A stretch of DNA of 8,117 bases from Candidatus Bathyarchaeota archaeon (lineage in GTDB: Archaea > Thermoproteota > Bathyarchaeia > Bathyarchaeales > WUQV01): NCBI GenBank assembly GCA_009889585.1, contig WUQV01000227.1, forward strand, positions 1-8,117, read 5' to 3'. The position numbers were made by a program, and so were the translations under genes. Every line of letters begins with the position of its first letter. Position 1 is the stretch's first letter. This document shows, piece by piece, positions 1 through 6,275 of the stretch. A model generated the notes under the pieces. That model was not told where the DNA came from and made no database searches. It saw only the letters and a list, made by a program, of their open reading frames with translations.

Positions 1-1577
1 CCGACGAAGACAGGACCTGTGACCTCTATTCTCTTCCCAGCGCTGACTATGTACATTCGAGCTACCTCATCGATCTTTATATTAACGTCGCTTGGATGCT
101 TCGCCATCTTAACTCGAACGTTCACGACGTTTCTACCCGACCGTATGGCTTCTTCGACCTTAGCTGCAGCAAGGTGAGCTATAGCCTCTAGGTAACTAAT
201 ACCGGTTGACATCCCTCGCTCTAAAGCCTCGCTTACGAGCTTAACATGCTCCATGCCCTTCTTAGGCACGCCAAGCACATTTCCATCGTAAACGTAAATG
301 TAGTTAAGAGCAGCTGGGCCTAATAGCTTAGCTCCTACATCCGTCTCATACACGTAAACTCTTACAGTCTTACCTAATATTTCGCCTTCATAAGCTAGAA
401 ACTTGCATGGACCTAATGCATCTGCATATTTTAACGCAGTTGATATAATTGCTTCCTTTACAGCTAACCCTACAGCACTAGATGGCCTTAAATCAATATC
501 GATCATCTTAGCGATTTCAACATCTGAAAACTTCCACTCAACGTAAAACTGCGGATATGCAAGCCTTCTTAAGTCGATCTCACCATGAAGAGCTAATGCC
601 ACTCTTTCTACGCCTATTCCAACGTTTAACACTGGATACTCTAAGCCGTACTCAGCGAGGGCTATTGGGCTATAAAGCCCATAGTTAACTACTTCAATCC
701 ATTCATTAGTAACTGGATGAAGGGCATATCCTTCATGCTCCGTCTCAGGAGCATAATACTTCGACGTTACCTTCTTTTGAATGAATCGTAATTTAGTAAG
801 CCCTAAGGGCTCCAATAAAGCCCTTGAAATTACCTCGCCATCTCTTATGTCAACGCTTTCATCCATAATTACACAGCTTGCAACATGATGAGCTCTAAGA
901 TGTTTTTCATCCTCCTTTTGTTCACGTCTAAAGCGTATATCGACTGAAAAAAGCTTGATCGGTAGCTTACGCTTATATTGAAGGGCCTCTAACGTTAGGA
1001 ACCAAGCGCTCGTCATATGAGACCTTAACGTAAGGGTAGAGATCTCCGGTTTTAAGGCTTTAAACTCAGGGAATACATTCGAAAGTATAGTCATAGCCGT
1101 ACTATCGGATACGCTTAAGGCCTCGGCTACTTCCTCCACTAAATCGTCTGAATCGACCTCCCCCCTTTTATAACCCCTTAACGCCCTTCGTAAGGCCTCA
1201 GCCTTCTCATCCGTTAACTCAACCCCTAAGAGCTTTATCTCGTGACGTTTTGCGCTACTCAACCCGACGTCAGGTCGCGGCAAGGCCGCTAAGTAATAAC
1301 AACGATCCAATATGATCAAAGCCTCTGGCCCGTATTGCTTATAGACCTCCCTTTCGTCAACGATCACGGGGTTTAAGACTTCGTCGAAGCCTAAGTCAAG
1401 GAAGGACTGGCGAAACCTTTGGATTAAGTCAAAGAGAGGATGGGAGGAGCCGCGCTCGCCAGCGAACGTTAGCCTGCGCGTTGGCTTCAGTAGGAAGCGC
1501 GCGCTTTCGCGCCAAACGCTCTCGAACCCCTCCTCCTTTACTCGATTCATGATTTCGCCAGGGTTAAGCTTGCCCAA
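1..1577 (-). CDS. sepS: O-phosphoseryl-tRNA(Cys) synthetase (SepRS), 3' end cut by window
   Basis: Class II aminoacyl-tRNA synthetase that charges tRNA(Cys) with O-phosphoserine, the first step of tRNA-dependent cysteine synthesis; SepCysS, not in this window, would complete it. I translated the minus strand by hand: 525 codons without a stop. Recognisable SepRS segments are NPVIVDEREVYKQYGPEA near residues 69-86, ILDRCYYLAALPRPDVGL near 89-106, TLRSHMTS near 183-190, FRREQKED near 216-223 and the motif 3 segment GIGVERVAL. The visible end (ITGPVFVG-like, here EVTGPVFVG) is within about ten residues of the usual C terminus. The start is uncertain: TTG at 1577 has a GTGAG element six bases upstream and restores the normal N-terminal helix; ATG at 1550 is the in-frame alternative. 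An in-frame TGA upstream excludes a longer form. Residue 232 is Val where Methanococcus maripaludis SepRS has phosphate-binding Ser231; Thr189 and Ser234 are conserved. Confidence 0.95.
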   Translation of the reverse strand, partial: MGKLNPGEIMNRVKEEGFESVWRESARFLLKPTRRLTFAGERGSSHPLFDLIQRFRQSFLDLGFDEVLNPVIVDEREVYKQYGPEALIILDRCYYLAALPRPDVGLSSAKRHEIKLLGVELTDEKAEALRRALRGYKRGEVDSDDLVEEVAEALSVSDSTAMTILSNVFPEFKALKPEISTLTLRSHMTSAWFLTLEALQYKRKLPIKLFSVDIRFRREQKEDEKHLRAHHVASCVIMDESVDIRDGEVISRALLEPLGLTKLRFIQKKVTSKYYAPETEHEGYALHPVTNEWIEVVNYGLYSPIALAEYGLEYPVLNVGIGVERVALALHGEIDLRRLAYPQFYVEWKFSDVEIAKMIDIDLRPSSAVGLAVKEAIISTALKYADALGPCKFLAYEGEILGKTVRVYVYETDVGAKLLGPAALNYIYVYDGNVLGVPKKGMEHVKLVSEALERGMSTGISYLEAIAHLAAAKVEEAIRSGRNVVNVRVKMAKHPSDVNIKIDEVARMYIVSAGKRIEVTGPVFV

Positions 1578-1627
1578 TCCGCTCTCACTAAGGACTTCGT
1601 CAACATGACGACAAATGGATCATTTAA

Positions 1628-1638
1628 GTTTATAACCG
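1628..1638 (-). promoter_or_regulatory. Putative TATA box (with upstream BRE-like bases) of sepS
   Basis: Read on the minus strand the bases are CGG followed by TTATAAAC. An archaeal TATA box here would place the transcription start about 25 bases downstream, near 1604-1607. That gives a leader of roughly 27-30 bases to the TTG start at 1577, enough to contain the GTGAG element at 1584-1588. The position also supports transcription of sepS separately from the riboflavin operon upstream. Inferred from sequence pattern only. Confidence 0.5.
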
Positions 1639-1987
1639 CGATATTGTCATAGCAAAGCCATAACGTTCAAGTCGATAGGACTTCTTCCCTTAACGTAACT
1701 CTTCTACGGCGCGACCTCTCTCGACGGCCATGAGGTGAGCTGAGGCCTTCGATTAACCCTTTAAGGCTGCTTAAAGCTCGCCCCTTGAGCGTATGAGGAG
1801 CATCGATTATGATCTTACTAAGGAATTAAAGGAGCCTGGGCGGGGACGATAGTAGAGCAACGGCTCATTTCGACAAACCTGATGTTATAGCAGACCCTCG
1901 GTAAAGCTATGAAAGGAATAGATATCGCTTAAATCCAAGGTGCGCTTCAAAGGAAGGGCATTTAAATGCCTAGTAAGCATAATAAAT
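1636..1987. other. Intergenic stretch with no supported gene
   Basis: All six frames are broken by frequent stops. The longest opening is a 52-codon minus-strand frame (1667-1825) that is rich in arginine but has no ATG, GTG or TTG, so it is not called. A 31-codon minus-strand ORF (1885-1980) starts eight bases after the arfC stop but resembles nothing and has no ribosome binding site. I found no tRNA cloverleaf, array or direct repeat. The stretch holds the end of the riboflavin operon transcript, a perfect palindrome (1957-1970) and, at its far end, the sepS promoter. Its excess length could reflect a decayed gene, but no family is recognisable. Confidence 0.6.
1957..1970. repeat. Perfect 14-bp palindrome after the riboflavin operon
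   Basis: GGCATTTAAATGCC is fully self-complementary and lies 17 bases beyond the arfC stop codon. In the minus-strand transcript it could fold only into a weak stem and is followed by CTTCCTTTG rather than a long U-run, so a terminator role is possible but not well supported. A protein-binding palindrome or a processing site are alternatives. Confidence 0.35.
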
Positions 1988-2641
1988 TTACCGCAAAACG
2001 ATATACCTTATATGCACTTCTAACCCACATTCACAAAGCATTACATCATACGGCTTTAACTTCACAGCTTCTTCAACATTAGAAAATCCCTCCCCCATGA
2101 CAAAGCTTATTGCATCCCTTCCTCCGAATATGAAAGGGGCTATCGTTACTCTTACTTCATCAACGACATTCGCTTGAAAGAGACTCCATAATAACTCCCC
2201 TCCTCCTTCAGCCATTACCCTTCGATATCCTAATTCCCATAACTTTTCCATTACAATACGCATATCTATAGGGGGTCGCTCGGCGATTATTATCACGTTA
2301 ACGCCCTTACGTCTCAGCATCTCAACTTTCTCAAGCAGAGCTTCCTTCGTAGTAAAAACTATCGTCTCCGGCGGTACAGCAAAAATTCTCGCGCTTACTG
2401 GAGCCCTTAACCGTCCGTCGATCACTATCCTTGCTGGATCTTTTCCTTGCACGTATTTCAACTTTAACGAAGGATCATCGATTATAACCGTATTAGCCCC
2501 TATCATTACGGCATCGCATTCAGCCCTTAACTGATGCAATCTTCGTAGATCATGCGGGCAACTAAGCCTGCTAAACCTAGTTTTACTCGCAATTTTCCCA
2601 TCGATGGTCATAGTCGAAAATGCGATGAGATGAGGCTTCAT
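1988..2641 (-). CDS. arfC: 2,5-diamino-6-ribosylamino-4(3H)-pyrimidinone 5'-phosphate reductase
   Basis: Cytosolic NAD(P)H-dependent reductase of riboflavin synthesis (and of deazaflavin F420 synthesis where present). It reduces the ribosyl side chain of the diaminopyrimidinone phosphate to ribityl. The 217 residues match the RibD C-terminal/DHFR-like family along their whole length and resemble the M. jannaschii enzyme: MTIDGKIA at 11-18, GANTVIIDDPSL at 48-59, RIVIDGRLR at 71-79, the nucleotide-binding EGGGELLWSLF at 145-155 and DEVRVTIAPFIFGG at 161-174. There is no fused deaminase domain, so deamination must be done by another protein. The ATG at 2641 has AAGGT six bases upstream and is 24 bases after the stop of the amidohydrolase gene. 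It is the last gene of the riboflavin operon. Confidence 0.95.
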   Translation of the reverse strand: MKPHLIAFSTMTIDGKIASKTRFSRLSCPHDLRRLHQLRAECDAVMIGANTVIIDDPSLKLKYVQGKDPARIVIDGRLRAPVSARIFAVPPETIVFTTKEALLEKVEMLRRKGVNVIIIAERPPIDMRIVMEKLWELGYRRVMAEGGGELLWSLFQANVVDEVRVTIAPFIFGGRDAISFVMGEGFSNVEEAVKLKPYDVMLCECGLEVHIRYIVLR

Positions 2642-2665
2642 AATGCTACCTTAAGCAAGCCTTTA

Positions 2666-3793
2666 TCATTTTATCAAACTACCTCGGAAGAATGCAGCTA
2701 GTACTGCTTTCGCACATCCCCTCTTTACGAGGCTTGCAAGCTTATCATGAGAAGATCCAAATCCTAAGCTATTACTATCAAGTATCACAATGCTTGCTTC
2801 TTTTCCCTCTTCTATCATACCTAATTCATCGAGCTTTAACGCCTTAGCTGCATTCACCGTAGCCATCTTCAAAACGTCCTTACCACATATATTCAGCTTG
2901 CCCTTCAATCGAAGTATGTTCCATGCGCATTCCATCTCCCTCCAAAGGTCGGGGCTCACCCAGCCCGCGTTATCCGTGCCGAGGGCGACGTTAGCTTCAC
3001 ACTCTAAGAAGTAGTCCAACGGCGGAAGCCCTGTTGAGAACCACATGTTAGCCCTAGGGCAAGAGACGATCGATACGCCCCTTTCGACGATCGCAAGGAC
3101 CTCCTCCTTCGTAAGGTGAACCCCGTGGACTATTAAGTCGGGACGTAGGTGCTCAATCGCTAGCTCAAAATCCCCCTTCTCGTATGTTGAACGCGTTTCG
3201 GCGACGTGAACGGCGACGAGCTTCTCAAACGACTTCTCCCTCATTAACCTTAAGGAGCCGACATCGTACACTAACGGGGATGAAAGGCCTAATCCATCGG
3301 AAAAGCTTAAGAGCTCGTCAAGTTCTGCGTTTAAATCCACTCCTCGATACGGTCGGCTTAAGATTATGTTTCTTAAGGGCAAGCCTCTCGACCCGCTCGA
3401 AGCCACGATGGCCCCTCGAAGGCCTAGCTCGTAGAAGCCGGCCATCGTTAACGCCCCTTGGCTTACGTGAAAGGAGGCGACTTGAGTAACGGCGCGTTCC
3501 AACTCGACGTCAGATGCCTCCCTTAACAATCGATGCTTAAGGCCGTCGGGCTCACGAACGAGTTCGCCTATCGTTAGGCCGAGCCCAGCCTCCATGAAGG
3601 CATGATCGAACGGGTGGATGTGCGCGTTAATTAAGGCGGGAATAGCGACGCCGGTTTCGAAGTCCAAGCGGGCGTTGCCGCTTATCTTGCCCCTTCCCAC
3701 GTGAGCGACGACGCCGTCGGATATTTCGATATGCGCGTCCTCCTCAAGTCGTACATCCTCGCCGATGACGCAATATCTTACGTTTACGATCAA
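2666..3793 (-). CDS. Amidohydrolase-superfamily protein, candidate pyrimidine deaminase of riboflavin synthesis
   Basis: A 375-residue metal-dependent hydrolase related to SAH/5'-deoxyadenosine deaminases, guanine deaminase and the AtzA/TrzA group. Seen in the sequence: a small N-terminal beta domain (1-50), the metal motif NAHIH (His58, His60), AVHVAET (His196, Glu199), VHGVHLT (His223, His226), LGTDNAGW (Asp274) followed by a WREMECA helix, and the C-terminal segment GMIEEGKEASIVILD (325-339) typical of these enzymes. All metal and catalytic residues expected for a mononuclear aromatic deaminase are present. The TTG start at 3793 overlaps the arfA stop by four bases (TTGA), implying translational coupling; arfC follows 24 bases later. 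From its place between arfA and arfC I infer a riboflavin-pathway role: most likely deamination of the 2-aminopyrimidine intermediate, less likely deformylation in place of ArfB. The family assignment is firm, the substrate is not. Confidence 0.85.
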   Translation of the reverse strand: MIVNVRYCVIGEDVRLEEDAHIEISDGVVAHVGRGKISGNARLDFETGVAIPALINAHIHPFDHAFMEAGLGLTIGELVREPDGLKHRLLREASDVELERAVTQVASFHVSQGALTMAGFYELGLRGAIVASSGSRGLPLRNIILSRPYRGVDLNAELDELLSFSDGLGLSSPLVYDVGSLRLMREKSFEKLVAVHVAETRSTYEKGDFELAIEHLRPDLIVHGVHLTKEEVLAIVERGVSIVSCPRANMWFSTGLPPLDYFLECEANVALGTDNAGWVSPDLWREMECAWNILRLKGKLNICGKDVLKMATVNAAKALKLDELGMIEEGKEASIVILDSNSLGFGSSHDKLASLVKRGCAKAVLAAFFRGSLIK

Positions 3794-4503
3794 CGCTCTG
3801 AGCCGCCGACGATCTTAACTTTGTAGTTGTAGTTGCTCAGCCTGATTTCCTCAAGGGCTTTAGCCGCAAGCGATAAGGCCTTCCTCGGGTTTTCAGCTAC
3901 GCCGACGCCTACTTTAACGCCATCATTTGAGAGTTTATCTAAGAGGTGCAGCTCACGCACGCTTGAGAAGAGGATTATATTGTCACCGCCTAAGTAATAA
4001 GCGAGGCCTCCTATCCTATCGGCGAAGTCCATTATTGATGAATAAAGCCTCATCATCATTTGATACGTATTATAGACACCATTAGCTGTTTCCCTCATAA
4101 ATGAGTTTACGTCTATATGAGCTGCGACGATCTTCTCACTCGGCTTATAGAAGTCATCTATGAAGTCATCCTCATTGGATATTAGCATATTCGTAGCCCT
4201 TAATTGAGCCTCTTTTAACGTCATTCCATAACCAACGCCTATTTTCACTTTCAAAGGTAGAATTCGCGAAATTGTGCCCCTCAATTTATCGCAAAGATCG
4301 AATATATCGCAAGTTATGCCATCTATAAGGGCTATCGAGAAATCGTACCTTAGAGGAAGAATAAACCCATATACGTCAGCCATTATCTCATGAAGCGACT
4401 TAGAGAGTTCAGCTTGCTTAACCTGTACGATCCACTCCCTATCGTCCCTTAAGCCCCTAATCCACCTCTCGTAATCAACGACCTCTACGACTGCGGCTTT
4501 CAC
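3790..4503 (-). CDS. arfA: GTP cyclohydrolase III (archaeal type, IIa)
   Basis: Hydrolyses GTP to 2-amino-5-formylamino-6-ribosylamino-4(3H)-pyrimidinone 5'-phosphate, the first step of archaeal riboflavin and F420 synthesis. Unlike bacterial RibA, it leaves the formyl group on the product. The 237 residues show the two-domain palm-like fold of the family: domain one contains VVEVVDYERW (5-14, Asp10) and RYDFSIAL (52-59, Asp54), and domain two contains AHIDVNSF (128-135, Asp131) and YLGGDNIILF (170-179, Asp174). It is about 30 residues shorter than the M. jannaschii enzyme (268), mostly at the C terminus. The GTG start at 4503 is ten bases after the ribH stop, and AAGTGATC just upstream resembles a Shine-Dalgarno sequence. 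Its stop overlaps the TTG start of the amidohydrolase gene. Confidence 0.93.
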   Translation of the reverse strand: MKAAVVEVVDYERWIRGLRDDREWIVQVKQAELSKSLHEIMADVYGFILPLRYDFSIALIDGITCDIFDLCDKLRGTISRILPLKVKIGVGYGMTLKEAQLRATNMLISNEDDFIDDFYKPSEKIVAAHIDVNSFMRETANGVYNTYQMMMRLYSSIMDFADRIGGLAYYLGGDNIILFSSVRELHLLDKLSNDGVKVGVGVAENPRKALSLAAKALEEIRLSNYNYKVKIVGGSER

Positions 4504-4513
4504 GATAGATCAC

Positions 4514-4993
4514 TTAATCGATGAAAATGGGGTCTCCGCCCTTGTACGAGCTCTTCTTTACCTCGGCTAAGCGCATCGCCTGCTTGACGGCAGCCTCCGT
4601 CGCCCTCCTTGCGTATTCCTCCACCCTCGCGAGAGCTTGAGCCCTCGTCGCCCCAGGCCCGATTATGCCTAATGTCACAGGCTTTCCGAATTCCGTTGAA
4701 AGGTCGAGCAACTTCCTCGCGGTTTGATGGGCGATGACTTCATCATGTTGGGTCTCTCCCTTTATGACCACACCTATTGCTACGATTGCATCGACCTCGT
4801 CCTTCTCCAAGACGGCCCTCACGAGGGTTGGCATATCGAAGCTCCCATGGGCCTTTACGACGTACGCAACCGTCGCGCCTAGGAACTTTACGTGGTCTAA
4901 CGCCTTTTGAAGCATGAGGTAAGTGATGTCGTAATTGAACTCCGAGACGACTATGGCCAGCTTAACGTCTTTCCTATTCGATCGGGCCGACAT
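4514..4993 (-). CDS. ribH: 6,7-dimethyl-8-ribityllumazine synthase
   Basis: Condenses 5-amino-6-ribitylaminouracil with 3,4-dihydroxy-2-butanone 4-phosphate to lumazine; members of this family form pentamers or icosahedral shells. The 159 residues show VVSEFNYDIT (15-24, substrate-ring contacts), KAHGSFDMP (47-55), and AIGVVIKGETQHDEVIA (72-88) with the catalytic-position His83, then LGIIGPGATRAQALAR (108-123). Length is at the upper end for archaeal RibH because of a short basic N-terminal tail (SARSNRK) and a lysine-containing C-terminal tail. The ATG at 4993 lies inside the end of ribC (20-base overlap) and has GGGGTG four bases upstream, so translation is probably coupled to ribC. RibH and archaeal RibC are distant paralogues encoded side by side here. 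Confidence 0.95.
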   Translation of the reverse strand: MSARSNRKDVKLAIVVSEFNYDITYLMLQKALDHVKFLGATVAYVVKAHGSFDMPTLVRAVLEKDEVDAIVAIGVVIKGETQHDEVIAHQTARKLLDLSTEFGKPVTLGIIGPGATRAQALARVEEYARRATEAAVKQAMRLAEVKKSSYKGGDPIFID

Positions 4994-5441
4994 CTGGCAC
5001 CCCTTGTCTCAGCCCCTTGCCGGCGTGTGGTATCAGCCCTTTGCCGCCGTAAAGGAGTATACGAACAAGGTTAAGCGCGTGCTTCTTGGCCCTATCGATC
5101 GCGATTGAGCGCAATCCCTTTTCATCAACGGCCTCATCCTCATGGACTGTTACATCGATTACGTGTTTCCCAGTGAGAGCTTGTAACATCGTAAGGCCTA
5201 TTCCCATCGTTAAATAGCAGTACTTATCGATTAACGCCGGCCCAACCCAGCCGAACGTCATCACCGCTTCGCAACCGTCGTCTATTAATTTCTTCACGGC
5301 CGCCGGCAGATCCTTAACGCCAGGTACCGTGTACCTAACGACATCAAGGTTCGGCACATGTTCCATCAGCACCTCTAATGCATACTTCGCCATGTCAACC
5401 CTCGCAAACGTCGTATCAACTATGCCTATTTTATGAGCCAT
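4974..5441 (-). CDS. ribC: Archaeal-type riboflavin synthase
   Basis: Dismutates two molecules of 6,7-dimethyl-8-ribityllumazine to riboflavin and 5-amino-6-ribitylaminouracil. This is the archaeal, lumazine-synthase-like family, unrelated to bacterial RibE. The 155 residues follow the M. jannaschii protein closely: KIGIVDTTFARVDMA (4-18), TVPGVKDLPAAVKKL (38-52), HVIDVTVHEDEAVDEK (93-108) and the C-terminal AGKGLRQGVPDVGP (140-153). Length equals the family norm (about 156). The ATG at 5441 overlaps the end of ribB by 11 bases and has GGGAG nine bases upstream. Its own end overlaps ribH by 20 bases. The strong overlaps on both sides suggest coordinated production of RibB, RibC and RibH. Confidence 0.96.
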   Translation of the reverse strand: MAHKIGIVDTTFARVDMAKYALEVLMEHVPNLDVVRYTVPGVKDLPAAVKKLIDDGCEAVMTFGWVGPALIDKYCYLTMGIGLTMLQALTGKHVIDVTVHEDEAVDEKGLRSIAIDRAKKHALNLVRILLYGGKGLIPHAGKGLRQGVPDVGPIE

Positions 5442-6144
5442 GATAGCTCTCCCACAGCTCTATTATCTCAGCTCCTTCGAATAACTCAATTCCAAGGGCC
5501 TTAGCGTACTCCACCGCCTTGTTAAGGCTTAACGAAGTGCCTTTGTCCAACATCTCAGCGAATATTACGCTTGGCTCCAGCCCTGTTAATGCAGCTAAGC
5601 CTACCGCCAGCTCCGTATGGCCCTTCCTAGCACGGAGGTCGCGTGATATAAGGATTGGTACATGGCCTGGGAAGTAAAACTCGCTCGTAAAGCGCCTTCT
5701 CGCCTCGTCCACTAACCCGCTTAAGGTTAATGAGACGACCTCGTGAAGCTTTCGAATCGTTAAGGATCGATCCCTATCCGAAATGCCCGTTCTAACGTTG
5801 ATGTGATTAACCCAAAGCGAATAGGCTGATTTCTCCCCATAAGAGGGGCCTTTTTCAAGGAGCGACTTCCATTCGTCGCACTTCGCTAAGACTTCGTTGA
5901 GTAAGGGCAACCTTAATCGAACGGCGACCTCCGAGCTCGTTGCATAACAAACGAGCCCTCCTGCCTCGGTTCTAAGCCTATATATCGCTTCTTCGTCGGC
6001 GAGGCCTGCGTAATAAACCATGTCGACCTCTTGCTCCCTGCTCCAAGAGTCGAAGATTAATACGGGCTTCCCTAAGGCGAGGTCGGCCTTAGCCCTTTCA
6101 AGCTTTAAGTCAATCATACACAGGCCTTTGTCGAAGAGTATCAT
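5431..6144 (-). CDS. ribB: 3,4-dihydroxy-2-butanone 4-phosphate synthase
   Basis: Converts ribulose 5-phosphate to the four-carbon dihydroxybutanone phosphate plus formate, a magnesium-dependent reaction that supplies the second substrate of RibH. The 237 residues carry the acidic loop DSWSREQEVDM (32-42, Glu37 and Glu39), AGGLVCYA (61-68), NHINVRTGISDRDRSLTI (113-130), FPGHVPIL (158-165, His161) and GHTELAVGLA (175-184). There is no fused GTP cyclohydrolase II domain, as expected in an archaeon using ArfA. ATG 6144 is taken as the start because a TATA-like box about 30 bases upstream fits a nearly leaderless transcript. ATG 6117 (Met10) would match the M. jannaschii N terminus better but has no clear ribosome binding site. 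First gene of the six-gene riboflavin operon. Confidence 0.95.
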   Translation of the reverse strand: MILFDKGLCMIDLKLERAKADLALGKPVLIFDSWSREQEVDMVYYAGLADEEAIYRLRTEAGGLVCYATSSEVAVRLRLPLLNEVLAKCDEWKSLLEKGPSYGEKSAYSLWVNHINVRTGISDRDRSLTIRKLHEVVSLTLSGLVDEARRRFTSEFYFPGHVPILISRDLRARKGHTELAVGLAALTGLEPSVIFAEMLDKGTSLSLNKAVEYAKALGIELFEGAEIIELWESYHGS

Positions 6145-6156
6145 TTAAGAGTATTT

Positions 6157-6178
6157 ACTCATAAATGAGTTATATGAA
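6157..6178 (-). promoter_or_regulatory. Putative riboflavin operon promoter with overlapping palindromic operator
   Basis: On the minus strand TTCATATAA (6178-6170) resembles an archaeal TATA box and is centred about 30 bases before the ribB ATG, implying little or no leader. It is followed at once by the inverted repeat ACTCAT-TT-ATGAGT (6170-6157), six-base perfect arms around two bases. Such a dyad between TATA box and start codon is a classic place for repression of polymerase recruitment. Archaeal riboflavin operons are known to be controlled by RbkR, a riboflavin kinase fused to a DNA-binding domain; whether this site suits RbkR cannot be judged here. Confidence 0.45.
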
Positions 6179-6241
6179 CCGATGAATTCGCTCATATTCA
6201 TTAAGCTAACTCTACCACTCGACGGCTAGATTAACGGCTAA

Positions 6242-6272
6242 GCCAGTAGTTCAAACTGCTGTTCGTACTGGC
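6242..6272. repeat. Inverted repeat with nested near-palindrome
   Basis: GCCAGTA (6242-6248) and TACTGGC (6266-6272) are perfect seven-base inverted arms separated by 17 bases. Nested with the left arm is a second dyad, CAGTAGTT and AACTGCTG (6244-6261), with seven of eight positions pairing. The two folds are mutually exclusive. The element sits directly before the first usable start (GTG 6276) of the plus-strand ORF and about 100 bases upstream of ribB. Function unknown. Confidence 0.4.
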
Positions 6273-6275
6273 GCT

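Noticed and set aside
1661..1676. TTCAAGT on the plus strand, considered as a tRNA T-loop
   Set aside because: The flanking five bases do not pair and no other tRNA arm is present.
1667..1825. Minus-strand 52-codon open frame rich in arginine
   Set aside because: It contains no ATG, GTG or TTG and resembles no protein; chance opening in a gene-free stretch.
1885..1980. Minus-strand 31-codon ORF just after arfC
   Set aside because: No ribosome binding site, no recognisable family, and it reads through the palindrome at 1957-1970.
2790..3489. Two plus-strand open frames (2790-3014 and 3184-3489) opposite the amidohydrolase gene
   Set aside because: They lie antisense to a gene with clear family motifs, have low-complexity serine- or arginine-rich translations and no ribosome binding site; they are shadows of the real frame.
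6244..6261. TTCAAA loop in a stem, resembling a tRNA T-arm
   Set aside because: The loop is six bases rather than seven when the stem is paired, and no acceptor, D-arm or anticodon arm can be placed around it.
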